Part shown: positions 36,483 through 47,600 of the stretch, piece after piece | Numbering within the stretch: position 1 is the first letter of the stretch | Layout: the number at the start of each line of letters is the position of its first letter | Origin: Sphingosinicella sp. BN140058 | GTDB taxonomy: Bacteria > Pseudomonadota > Alphaproteobacteria > Sphingomonadales > Sphingomonadaceae | Reading direction: 5' to 3' | NCBI RefSeq assembly: GCF_004135585.1 | Contig: NZ_CP035501.1 | Location: 1,351,001 to 1,415,000, forward strand | DNA length: 64,000 nt | Position numbers and translations under genes: made by a program | The notes under the pieces: generated by a model | The model's input: only the letters and a program-made list of their open reading frames with translations | Told to the model about the DNA's origin: nothing | Databases searched by the model: none

Positions 36483-37967
36483 TCACATGCTTGGCGCGCC
36501 CGGCAGGATCGAGACAGCGCGTTCGAGATCGGGCGTTACCACGATTGCGGCGAGGTAGCCGTCCGGACGAATGAGCGCCCATTGACCGGCGGCGAGGCCG
36601 TAAGCCTCGGCGATATGTCCGCCATCGTCGAGGAGATCGTGGCCGATGCGAAGGATGCGCATATTCTTGCGTGGCGTGGGCTGCGCGGCGGCCGCGTGGC
36701 CGAGCAGGGTCCATTGGGTCCCCTGAAGGAGAGAGAACAAGCGGGCCGGCTGGCCGGCGCGTCCGCGGCACGGCGCGTCCGGCGCGCGATCGCCGGCCTG
36801 GAGGCCTGAAGCAGTGGCTGGCCCGGGCAGCGACAGCGACGAGCCGCGGTAGCCCAGATCGAGCTGCCGCACCTCCCGGGCGCGTCGCATCATCCCTTGT
36901 TTCGCCTCGTCCAGCAGCTTCGTGGCGAGGCCAAGGACGTCTTTGGCGATCGGCCTGCGCTCTTCCTCATAGGTCTCGAGCAGGGTGTCGGCCGCGCCGC
37001 CCAGCGTCGCGGCCAGCTTCCAACCGAGATTGTAGGAATCCTGTATGCTGGTGTTGAGCCCCTGCCCGCCGGTCGGCGGATGGATGTGCGCGGCATCGCC
37101 GGCCAGGAAGACACGGCCGACGCGGTAGTGGTCCGCCAGGCGGGCGTTCATCGAATAGACGGAGGCCCAATGCACCGCGTGCACCCGGATGTCCGAGCGG
37201 CCGGTACGCCGGGCGAGCATCGCGTTCAGGCCTTCCGGCGAGACGTCGACGTCGACCTCCCCCTCCGGCGCAACCGGGGCTTGGATTTGAAACAATTGGG
37301 TCCCGGCCAGCGGACAGATCATCACCTGCTCCGCCCCCGTACCGACCTGGAAGCGGTGCCAGGCCGTGCGATCGAGGCCGTCGAGGCGAACGTCTGCGAC
37401 CAGCGCGCGCACGCCGAGCGTATCGCCCGGAAACGGGACCTGCAGGGCTCTTCGGACGAAGCTGCGACCACCGTCCGCACCAACCAGATAACGCGCCCGG
37501 ATGCGCCGTTCCCCGGCAGTCTCGACCAAGGTTGCGGATACACCGTCGCCGTCCTGCTCGAAATGCGCCAGCCGAACGCCGAAGGAAGGGCGATGGCCGA
37601 GTTCGGCGAGCCGTTCGCGCATTACCTGTTCGGTCATGAACTGCGGCACCATCAGCGGCTCGCGATAGGGCTCGGCGGGACTGGATGGGGTCGGCTCGGA
37701 CATCGGCATCTCCGCAATGCCTCCGTCCGCGCGATAGATACGATGCGGCGGATAGGGGCCGCCGGCGGCGGCGATCCGATCGAGGAGACCAAGGTCTTCG
37801 AACACCTCGAGCGTGCGCGGCTGGATGCCCTTGCCGCGCGATCCGCCGAACGGCGTCTCATTCTGCTCGACGAGACGGAAGCAGAGGCCGCGCCGCGCCA
37901 GGTCGATCGCCAAGGTGAGGCCGGCGGCGCCCGCGCCGCAGATCAGGACATCGGTGTCGAACGGCAT
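36483..37967 (-). CDS. FAD-dependent aromatic monooxygenase (PheA/TfdB type)
   Basis: 494 residues from ATG 37967 (GGAG upstream); the open frame beyond lies over the regulator region. GxGxxG dinucleotide motif DVLICGAGAAGLTLAIDLARRG; DG motif YLVGADGGRSFVRRAL; second FAD motif RVFLAGDAAHIHPPTGGQGLNTSIQDSYNLGWKLA. The C-terminal thioredoxin-like cap includes QGTQWTLLGH and RPDGYLAAIV. Hydroxylates an aromatic substrate with NAD(P)H and O2. Divergent from a MarR regulator across a 65-bp region with two matching operators. Confidence 0.92.
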   Translation of the reverse strand: MPFDTDVLICGAGAAGLTLAIDLARRGLCFRLVEQNETPFGGSRGKGIQPRTLEVFEDLGLLDRIAAAGGPYPPHRIYRADGGIAEMPMSEPTPSSPAEPYREPLMVPQFMTEQVMRERLAELGHRPSFGVRLAHFEQDGDGVSATLVETAGERRIRARYLVGADGGRSFVRRALQVPFPGDTLGVRALVADVRLDGLDRTAWHRFQVGTGAEQVMICPLAGTQLFQIQAPVAPEGEVDVDVSPEGLNAMLARRTGRSDIRVHAVHWASVYSMNARLADHYRVGRVFLAGDAAHIHPPTGGQGLNTSIQDSYNLGWKLAATLGGAADTLLETYEEERRPIAKDVLGLATKLLDEAKQGMMRRAREVRQLDLGYRGSSLSLPGPATASGLQAGDRAPDAPCRGRAGQPARLFSLLQGTQWTLLGHAAAAQPTPRKNMRILRIGHDLLDDGGHIAEAYGLAAGQWALIRPDGYLAAIVVTPDLERAVSILPGAPSM

Positions 37968-37984
37968 TGGCAGCTCCGGATCAA

Positions 37985-38000
37985 TGTGTACTATGCACGT
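37985..38000. promoter_or_regulatory. MarR operator 1 (monooxygenase side)
   Basis: TGTGTACTATGCACGT. Its core GTGTACTATGCAC is a 13-bp near-palindrome of form GTGYATWATRCAC. It is the inverted match (15 of 16) of the site at 38031-38046 and lies 18 bp before the monooxygenase start. Confidence 0.7.
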
Positions 38001-38030
38001 AAATCGAAGCGCCGAACGGCACAAGGAAAA

Positions 38031-38046
38031 ACGTGCATAATACACA
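38031..38046. promoter_or_regulatory. MarR operator 2 overlapping the regulator start
   Basis: ACGTGCATAATACACA, inverted copy of the site at 37985-38000; the two centres are about 47 bp apart. The GTG start codon of the MarR gene (38033) lies inside it, so binding would block the regulator's own expression. Confidence 0.7.
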
Positions 38047-38485
38047 CGATCCCAAGATCCTGCGTGATCTGCACACCGCGATCATCGACCTGGTCGACGA
38101 AATCAATCGGCCTCGCCGGGACGACAGGCTGATCCAGGAAGCGGGCATTCCGCTCGACCGGGCGCTGTTTCCGCTGCTTGTCCGGGTCGGGCGGCATGGA
38201 CCGGTCGGCGTGGTCGATCTTGCCGATCGCACCGGGCGCGACCACACGACGATCAGCCGGCAAATGGCCAGGCTGGAGGAGCTGGGGCTGATCGAGCGAC
38301 GATCGTCGGCCAAGGACAAACGGGTGCGCGAGGCGGTGGTCACCGAAAAGGGAGGGAAGATGGTTGCCGCGCTCAACGCCGCCCGCGAGCGCCTGGCCAA
38401 CCGCATCCTGGCGGGCTGGTCCGACGCCGAACTCGACACTTTACGCCATCTCCTTCGCCGTTTTGCCGACGATCTGATGCGATAG
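38033..38485 (+). CDS. MarR family transcriptional regulator
   Basis: 150 residues from GTG 38033, preceded by AAGGAAAA. Winged helix: FPLLVRVGRHGPVGVVDLADRTGRDHTTISRQMARLEELGLIERR and wing SSAKDKRVREAVVTEKGGKM, with dimerisation helices at both ends. It very likely represses the divergent monooxygenase gene and itself through the paired sites, released by the aromatic substrate or a related compound. Confidence 0.93.
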   Translation: MHNTHDPKILRDLHTAIIDLVDEINRPRRDDRLIQEAGIPLDRALFPLLVRVGRHGPVGVVDLADRTGRDHTTISRQMARLEELGLIERRSSAKDKRVREAVVTEKGGKMVAALNAARERLANRILAGWSDAELDTLRHLLRRFADDLMR

Positions 38486-38662
38486 TCGGCAAGACGCTGC
38501 CGGGGCGCGCGACCCGGCGCGCAGCAGTGCGGACACGTGCTTGGAAAGGCGTGTTTCGGCAGAAAAGTCCGGTTGGACTTGTCAGCCGAGCCGATATCTT
38601 CTCATCCAATCACGCGAGCCGCCGAGACCCGGTGGCCTGCAGGGTCTTTTGGGGGAAAGGCT

Positions 38663-41600
38663 GTGACTGCACCAACATTGGCCGGACTGGCATCGAGCGT
38701 CACGTTCAACGAGGATGCGGTCAACGCCGCGCCGGCTTTGCTCGACATCGATGTCGCACTCTACGATGCCGAGAACAACCTCGCCGGTGGCACGCTCACC
38801 GTGACGGGTCTGCTCGCCGAGGACCGGATCGGTGTCCGTCATCAGGGGATCGCTGCCGGGGAGTTCGGCGTGCTCGGCAGCGACGTCAGCTATGGCGGCG
38901 TGGTGATCGGCACCGTCAGTGGCGGCGTCGGCGCGGCCTTCACGGTGGCCCTGAACGGCGCTGCCACCACCGCCGCTGTCGAGGCTCTGATCGAGAATCT
39001 CACTTATGCCAATACGAGCGACGCGCCGACGGCGAGCCGGACGCTGACCCTCAACGTCGCCGACGCGGACGGCGCGGATCTGAGGGCGGACGGGCGGATG
39101 TCGTTCGAGGCGCTCGGCGGCGCGGACAGTCCGTTCAGCGGCATCGACGTCGGCCGGATCGGCAAGCCGGAGTTCGTCGATTTCGACGGCGACGGCGATC
39201 CCGACATGGTCGTGGGCGAGGCGTTCGGATCGGTGCTTGCCTATCGCAACGACGGCGGCGTCTTCACCCAGCTGACCGGGAGTGACAACCCCTTCTCGGG
39301 GATCACCGCCGGCAATTTGGTGACGGTGGCTTTCGGCAATTTCGCCGGCGACGGCCGTCCGGACCTCGTCATCGGCGATGCCACCGGCCAGCTCTTTGCC
39401 TATCGCAACGACAACGGCGCCTTCACCCAGCTGACCGGCGCGGCCAATCCGTTCAACGGCTACGACATCGGCGCCTGGTCGGACCCGGTCTTCGCCGATT
39501 ATGACGGCGACGGCGATGTCGACCTGATCATCGGCAGCCAGACCGGCGAAGTCTTCGTGTCGCGCAGAAACGGCAGCACCTTCGCCGCGCCGGTGACGCT
39601 CGGCGTGCCGTTCCCGTTCAGCTTTCCAAGCTCTCCCGCATTCCTCGACTTCGACGGCGATGGCGATCAGGACCTGGTCGTCGCCTTCTACGACCACGTC
39701 CGAACCTTCCGGAACGACGGCGCGGGTGCCTATACCCGCGTATTCGACATCCCGTTTCGCGGCCTGAGCGGCGCCCGGCTCGGCATCACCTTTGCCGATC
39801 TCGACGGCGACGGCGACCTCGACGGCATCGCCGGCGAAGACCAGGGCGGGATCATCTTCCTCGAAAATGCCGGCCAGTCGATCACCGTCAACGTTACCCC
39901 GGTCAACGAAGCCCCGGTCGCGCAAGACGATGCGCTCACCGCCCGGGAGGACGTGCCGACGATTTTCACCGCCGCGCAGCTCGTCGGCAACGACACAGAT
40001 GTGGACGGCGGCGCCCTCACCATCGCAAGCGTGACGGCGGTGAGCGGCGGGACGCCGGTTCTGAACGCCGACGGGAGCGTGACTTTCACGGCAGCCCCCG
40101 ACTTCAACGGTACCGCCAGCTTCACCTATGTGGTCCAGGACGGCCGCGGCGGCACGGACGAGGGACTGGTCACGGTCGACGTTGCGGCGGTGAACGACGC
40201 TCCGAAGCTGACCGGATTCTCTCCCGGCGCGACGTTCGACGAGAACGCCGTCAACGCGGCGCCGGCGCTGCTCGATGCGGACGTCACCTTTGGCGATGCC
40301 GAGGGGAACGTCGCCGGAGGGGTGCTGACCGTCACCGGCCTGCTCGCCGAGGACATCGTGGGGATCCGCGATCAGGGCGCCGGTGCCGGCCAGATCGGCG
40401 TTTCGGGGAGCGAGGTCAGCTATGGCGGTGTCGTCATCGGCACAGTCGGCGGCGGTGCCGGCACGACGCTGACGGTTGCGCTCAACAGCGCCGCGACGGT
40501 GGCGGCGGTCGAGGCGCTGATCGAGAATCTCACTTATGCCAATACGAGCGATGCGCCGACGGCGAGCCGGACGCTGACCCTCAGCGTCGCCGATGCGGAC
40601 GGCGCCGATTTGAGGGCGGACGGGCGGATGTCGTTCGAGGCGCTCGGCGGCGCGGACAGTCCGTTCAGCGGCATCGACGTCGGCCGGATCGGCAAGCCGG
40701 AGTTCGTCGATTTCGACGGCGACGGCGATCCCGACATGGTCGTGGGCGAGGCGTTCGGATCGGTGCTTGCCTATCGCAACGACGGCGGCGTCTTCACCCA
40801 GCTGACCGGGAGTGACAACCCCTTCTCGGGGATCACCGCCGGCAATTTGGTGACGGTGGCTTTCGGCAATTTCGCCGGCGACGGCCGTCCGGACCTCGTC
40901 ATCGGCGATGCCACCGGCCAGCTCTTTGCCTATCGCAACGACAACGGCGCCTTCACCCAGCTGACCGGCGCGGCCAATCCGTTCAACGGCTACGACATCG
41001 GCGCCTGGTCGGACCCGGTCTTCGCCGATTATGACGGCGACGGCGATGTCGACCTGATCATCGGCAGCCAGACCGGCGAAGTCTTCGTGTCGCGCAGAAA
41101 CGGCAGCACCTTCGCCGCGCCGGTGACGCTCGGCGTGCCGTTCCCGTTCAGCTTTCCAAGCTCTCCCGCATTCCTCGACTTCGACGGCGATGGCGATCAG
41201 GACCTGGTCGTCGCCTTCTACGACCACGTCCGAACCTTCCGGAACGACGGCGCGGGTGCCTATACCCGCGTATTCGACATCCCGTTTCGCGGCCTGAGCG
41301 GCGCCCGGCTCGGCATCACCTTTGCCGATCTCGACGGCGACGGCGACCTCGACGGCATCGCCGGCGAAGACCAGGGCGGGATCATCTTCCTCGAAAATGC
41401 CGGCCAGTCGATCACCGTCAACGTCACCCCGGTCAGCGATCGGCCCCAGACCAGCGACCGTACCGTCACGCTGGTGGAAGACGCAGCCCACACATTCTCG
41501 CTTGCCGATTTCGCCTTCGCCGATGCCGAGGGCAACAGCTTCACGCGCGTTGCGCTGTACGACGCTCCGGCCAATGGCGCCTTGTGGCTCGATGCGGACG

Positions 41601-44600
41601 GCGCCGGCGGCGCCCCGGCGGTGCGTGTTCAGCCGGCGCCGGGCACCCCTGTGATGGTCGCGACGTCGATCATCGCGGCCGGCGGTCTGACCTTCGTGCC
41701 GGATGCGAACGGCAATGGCGCAGGATATGCCAGCTTCCACTTCGCGGTGGAGGACGATGGCGGCACGGCCAACGGCGGCTCGAACCTCTCGCTGCCGCAT
41801 GTGATCACGCTCGACGTCGAGGCGGTCACGGAGCCTCCCGTCAACCTGATCGGATCGGGAACGATCACGCTCAACGAGGATGCAAGCGCGTCGATCATCG
41901 GCCTTGCCATCACCGATGCCGATCCCGCCGGCGCGACCTTCACGGTGACGCTTGCAGTGGAGCATGGCAGCATCGCGGTCATGGCCGATGTGGCAGGCGG
42001 CGTGGCCGCCGCCGGGATCGTGGTCGGCCCGGCCGGCTCGACGACGCTCACAGGCACGCTCACCCAGATCAACACCACGCTCGCTGTCGCGGACGCCGTG
42101 CGGTACACGCCCGCCGCCGATCATTTCGGCGCGGACACGCTCACGATGACGACGAGCGACGGCGAGGCGAACGACGTCGATACGCGCCCGATCGCGGTCA
42201 TCGCCGTCAACGACGCGCCAAGCTTCGTCCCCGGCGCCGACATCGTCATCGATGAGGATTCCGGCTTCGTCTCCATCCCGGCCTGGGCAACGAGCATCAG
42301 CGCCGGCCCGGCCAATGAAGGCGGTCAGGGGCTTAGCCTGTCCGCAAATGTCGTCGCCGGCGGCAGGTTGCTGAGCGAAGCGCCGTCCATCAACGTCGTC
42401 ACGGGCAAGCTCACCTTCGCGCTCCGGCCGGACGTGAGCGGGACGATCAGCGTCGACGTCGTGCTCAGTGATGACGACGGCAACGGCTCTCACCTTTCTA
42501 CCCCGGTGCATCGGCTGACCATCACGGTCACTCCGGTGAACGATGCCCCGGTGCACAGCCTGCCGACCAGCCGGGCGACGGTGGAAGGCGAGGCCGTGAC
42601 GCTGATCCCGCTGCCCCATCTCGACCCGCCCGGAATCGTGGTGACCGATGTCGACAGCGCCATGCTCACGACGCGTGTCACGGTCGCGGACGGCAGCCTT
42701 AGCGTCGGCCCCGCCGGGGCTTCGGCCATCATCTCGGGCGACGGCACCAATGATCTGCTGCTTTCGGGCACCGCAGAGGACGTCAATCGCGCCCTGTATC
42801 TCGTCAGCTACACGCCGGCCGCAGGCGTAAGCGGCGTCCGCACGATCACCGTCACGACCAGCGACGGCAGTCTTTCAGATGTCGACACGGTCTCCGTCTC
42901 CATCGCCGACGTCGGCATCGCTCCAGCGGGTGAGGACGTCACCCGAAGCACGCTCGAAGACGTTCCGATCGTGCTCGGAGTCGAAGACTTCCCGTTCACC
43001 GATGTCGAAGGCCAGCCCCTGGTCGCCATCCGTCTCGCCAGCCTGCCGACCGCAGGGACGCTTCGCCACGCGGACGGGATCTTGGATCATCTGGATGTCG
43101 ACGGCGACGGCGTTCCCGATGTCGACATTCGCCGGTTCGAGCTGCGCGTCGGCGAGGAGATCAGCCGCGCGGACCTGGAAGCGGGCCGGATCTCCTACGT
43201 TCCGGCGGCGAATGCCAGCGGCAGCACAAGCTTCACCTTTCAGGTCCGGGATGCCGGCGGACCGGATTTCGGCGAAGCGCTGGATGCCTCCCCCAACACC
43301 TTCACGATCGAGGTCGCGCCGGTCTACGACCCGCCCTCTCTCTCGGGCTGGGGACCGGAGGCGGGCGCGGCAGTCTGGGATCAATCGGCGCTGTCCACCA
43401 ACGTCTATGCCGACATCACCGGATGGACGCCCGCCAACGATTTCACCCTGACATTGCCGCAGGCACTGACCGGTTTCACCGTCTACCTCACCGAAAGCGC
43501 CGGCTCGACGGCGGATGACGGCGTGTTCGGCGGGTTCAGCGGCACGCTGGGCTGGGGACTCTATACGAACACCGCCGGCGGTGAGCCGGGCAGTCTGCTC
43601 TACAGCGGCACCGACCTTTCGCTGATCGGCACCGACACGGGCGTGAACAGCGCTTATGGCGGGAAAGACGTTTATCGCTTCGAAGGCGATTTCGGCCAGA
43701 CCATCGTCCTGCTGACCGGGACCTATTGGTTCGGCATCCGCGAAACGCGCTGGGGCGGCGATGGCGCCGACGGCAGCGTGGTCGGCTGGGCCTCGGCGAC
43801 GGCGATGATCGGCGGGCCGGTGAAGCTCGTCCAGGCCCCCTATGTTCCGCTCGGCCACGACAGCGCCTTCGCGCTCACCGGCACTGCGGCCATCGCCTTC
43901 ACCGAAGCCGATGTGAACACCAGCCCGCAATTGATCGATGCGGACGTGACGTTCACCGCGGTCGAGGGAAATCTGGACGGCGCGGTGCTACGCCTCGCCG
44001 GCGCGCTTGCCGAGGACTCGATCGGTGTCCGTCACGGCGGCAGTGGTCCGGGCGAGATCGGCGTCTCGGGCAGCACGATCCTGTACGAAGGACTTGCCAT
44101 CGGCACCTTGGCCGGCGGCGCAGGCACGACCCTGTCGATCACCTTTGGCGCGGGCGCCAGCGCGGCTGCGGTCGAGGCGCTGATCGAAAGCCTCACCTAC
44201 GCCAATTCTAGCGACGAGCCCACGCCGATCCGAACCCTGACGCTTACGTTCGAGGACGGGGCGGGACACGGCCTTGCCGCCCCTGCCGAGCTGGTGATCG
44301 GGGTCACGCAGAGCAGCGACCTGCCCCATCTCAGCGGGTTTGCCGAAGCGACCATCGTCTTCGCCGAGAATGCGGTCAACGGGACGCCGCGGCTGATCGA
44401 TGCGCGTGCGGACTTCGTCGGTCAGGAAGGTGGCGGCAAGCTCGTCGTCAGCGGTCTGCTCGCCGAGGACCGGATCGGGATTCTGGACGGCGGCCTGGGC
44501 GCGGGCGTGATCGGTACCCAAGCCAATCGCGTCTATTTCGGCGGGGGCCAGATCGGGACCTTTACCGGCGGCGCGGGCACGCCGTTCGTCGTCACCTTCA

Positions 44601-47600
44601 ACAATTCCGCGTCGTCTCGCGCGATCGAGGCGTTGATCGAAAGTCTCACCTACGCCAATGCGAGCGACGCCCCGACCTCGGGACGAACGCTCCAGCTCGA
44701 CATCCTCGATTCGGACGATGTCGGCCTGCCGGCGCCTGTCGACATCGCGATCACCGTGACCTCGGAGAACGATGCGCCGGTGCTCGGCGACTGGGGCGGC
44801 AGCGCCATCGCGTGGAACCAATCGGACTTTGTCCGCACCAACCAGTTCGACATCACGATATCGCAGGTCGCCAACGACTTCACCCTCGGTGCGCCAACGC
44901 AGCTTGCCGGCTTCTCGGCCTGGCTCGCCGACGGCCAAGGCAACGACAACGGCATCTTCGACAATTTCAGCGGAACGCTCGGCTGGGCCATCTATAGCGG
45001 CACTGACCATCCCGAGACGATCGTTGCGAGCGGCTCGGTCGGCAGCCCGGTCGCGACCGATACCGGCACTCAAAGCTGGTTCGGGGAGGACGTCTTCCGC
45101 TTCGACGGCGCCTTCGATGCGCCGGTGACGCTCGGCGCCGGCACCTATTGGTTCGCCTTGCGCGAAGGCGCGTGGGGAGACACCTCGCTCGATTTCACCA
45201 GCATCTACTGGCAGGATGCCGACTCCGTGGCGGGCCACGGCTACGCCTCCTTCAGCGATATGGCCGGCGCATGGGTCATCGACGCCAATGACGGTGCCTT
45301 TACGCTCACCGCCATTGGCCCGATCGGTCTCGTCGAGGGGACGATCGATCCTGCCGGCCTGTTGCTCGACGCCGACATCACGCTCAGCGATCCCGACGGT
45401 GCTCTGGGGGGCGGCAGCATGGTCGTCGCCGGGCTGATGGCGGGCGATCGCGTTGCCATCCGCAGCCAGGGCAGCGGCGCAGGCGAGATCGGGGTTGCCG
45501 GCTCCGGCGTCACCTATGGCGGCGTACTCATCGGCCATTTCAGCGGGGGCAACGGGTCGGCATTCCGGGTGGACCTCGATCCGGCAGCAACAGTCGTTGC
45601 AGTCGAAGCCCTGATCGAATCGCTCACCTTCGCCAACGACAGCGACACGCCCGCCGCGCAGCGCATCCTGACGCTCACCGTCACCGATGGCGGCGGCGCC
45701 GCCGCGACGGCGGGGCCGATCACGATCGAAATCACCGCGGTCAACGACGCACCGACCCTGCAGCTCAGCAGCTCGGCGCCGGGTGCGATCCTTGCTTATA
45801 CGGAGAACGATGCCGCGGCGCTGATCGCTCCGGACGCGTTGCTCGCCGATGCGGATTCTCCGGATTTCGCCGGTGGCACCTTGTCCGTGAGGTTTCAGGC
45901 AAACGGCACCGGCGCCGACCAGCTCGGCATACGTCACCAGGGCATCGGACCGGGGCAGATCGGCGTCGACGCGGCCGCCTCTACGATCGCCTTCGCCGGC
46001 ACCGTCTTCGCAACGTTCAGCGGCGGCACGAACGCGTCCGATCTCGTCTTCAACTTCGACAGCGACGCGACTGCGCCTGCCGTCCAGGCCCTGATCCGAA
46101 GCATCACCTTTGCGAACAACGCCGAGGATCCGAGCGGTGCGCCACGAACCATCTCCTTCCTGATCAACGACAGTGACGGCGGCACCGCTACCGCGCAGGC
46201 CGAGGCGACGGTGAACGTGACGCCCGTGAACGATCTGCCTGCCGGCACCGACCGCGGCCTCACCATCCTGGAGGACACTTCCCGTCCGTTGAGCGCGGCC
46301 GACTTCGGCTTCTCGGATGCCGACGGCACTTTTACCGGCGTGACGATCAGTGCGGTCACCGGCGGGAGGATCCAGGTGGATACCGACCATGGCGGATCGG
46401 GTGGCTTCGCCGATGTGACGATGCCGCAAACCATTGCCATCGCCGACCTCGACGGCGGCTGGGTACGCTTTGTGCCGGAGACGGATGGCTACGGTCCCGC
46501 TTACAGTGCGATCACGTTCAGCGTCATCGACGAACAAGGGGCCGCCGACCCCTCCTCCAACACGCTCACTTTCGATGTCACCCCGGTGAACGATGCACCC
46601 CTGCTGACGAGCGCTGCGCCGATCGTCGTCGCCGAGCAGATCGCCGCGACGCTGCTCGGCGGCGTCACCGTGTCCGATGCCGACCTCGACAAGAGGAATG
46701 GCGGTCTCGGCGACTATGCGGGGGCGACATTCAGCGTCCAACGCAATGGCGGGGCCAATGCAGAGGATGTGTTCAGCCTTGCGTCGAACGGCAGCTTCAC
46801 CGTGGACGGCGATCAGTTGAAGGCCGGCGGTCGAGTCTTCGGCACCGTGTCGACCGGGTCTTCCGGCACGATCGAGATCAGCTTCACGAGTCTCGAGACG
46901 CCGGCAACCTCCGCCCTGGTCGATACGGTCATCCAGGCGATACGCTACACCAACGGCAGCGACACGCCGCCGGCGTCGGTTGAGCTGGCCTACGGTTTCG
47001 CCGACGGCGCCCCGGGCGGCGGCCAGGGCAGCGGCGCCGCCGGCCTTGCCGCCCGATCGATCTCCGTGGCCATCGATGCGATCAACGACGCGCCGATCAA
47101 CGTTGCCCCGATCAGCCAGGGCGGCAGCGAGGATCTGGACGTCGTCTTCTCCGCCGCGCGGGGCAACCCGATCACCGCCTCGGACGCGGAGGCGAGCACG
47201 CTGACCGTCACGCTAGCAGTCACGCAAGGGATGCTGAGCCTGGCGGAAACCGCCGCCCTCTCCTTCTCCGCAGGGGACGGTACGCGCGATGCGGCGATGA
47301 CCTTCAGCGGCACGGCGGCGGCGATCAACGCCGCGCTCGACGGCCTCGTCTATCGCGGCACGCTCAATCAGAATGGCGCGGTGACGCTGACCATCACCAC
47401 CAGCGATCTCGGCGTCGCTGGCAGCGGCGGCGCGCGGAGCGATCAGGACGCGATCGTCATCAATCTCGCCCCCGACGGCTATCTGGACGGGGATAGCGGC
47501 GACAACGACATGGTCGGTACGGGGAACGCCGACATGTTCCTGCTGCACCAAGGAGGGCACGATCACGCCCGCGGCAACGGCCTCAACGACCGCTTCTATT

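Noticed and set aside
39081..41424. Long direct repeats considered as mobile element or CRISPR-like array
   Set aside because: They are in-frame coding duplications of a calcium-binding block, without terminal inverted repeats, target-site duplications or spacers.
38582..42619. 1345-codon open frame on the minus strand
   Set aside because: Shadow of the adhesin gene; it even repeats the same residues twice because the sense DNA is duplicated. No ribosome site or recognisable domain.
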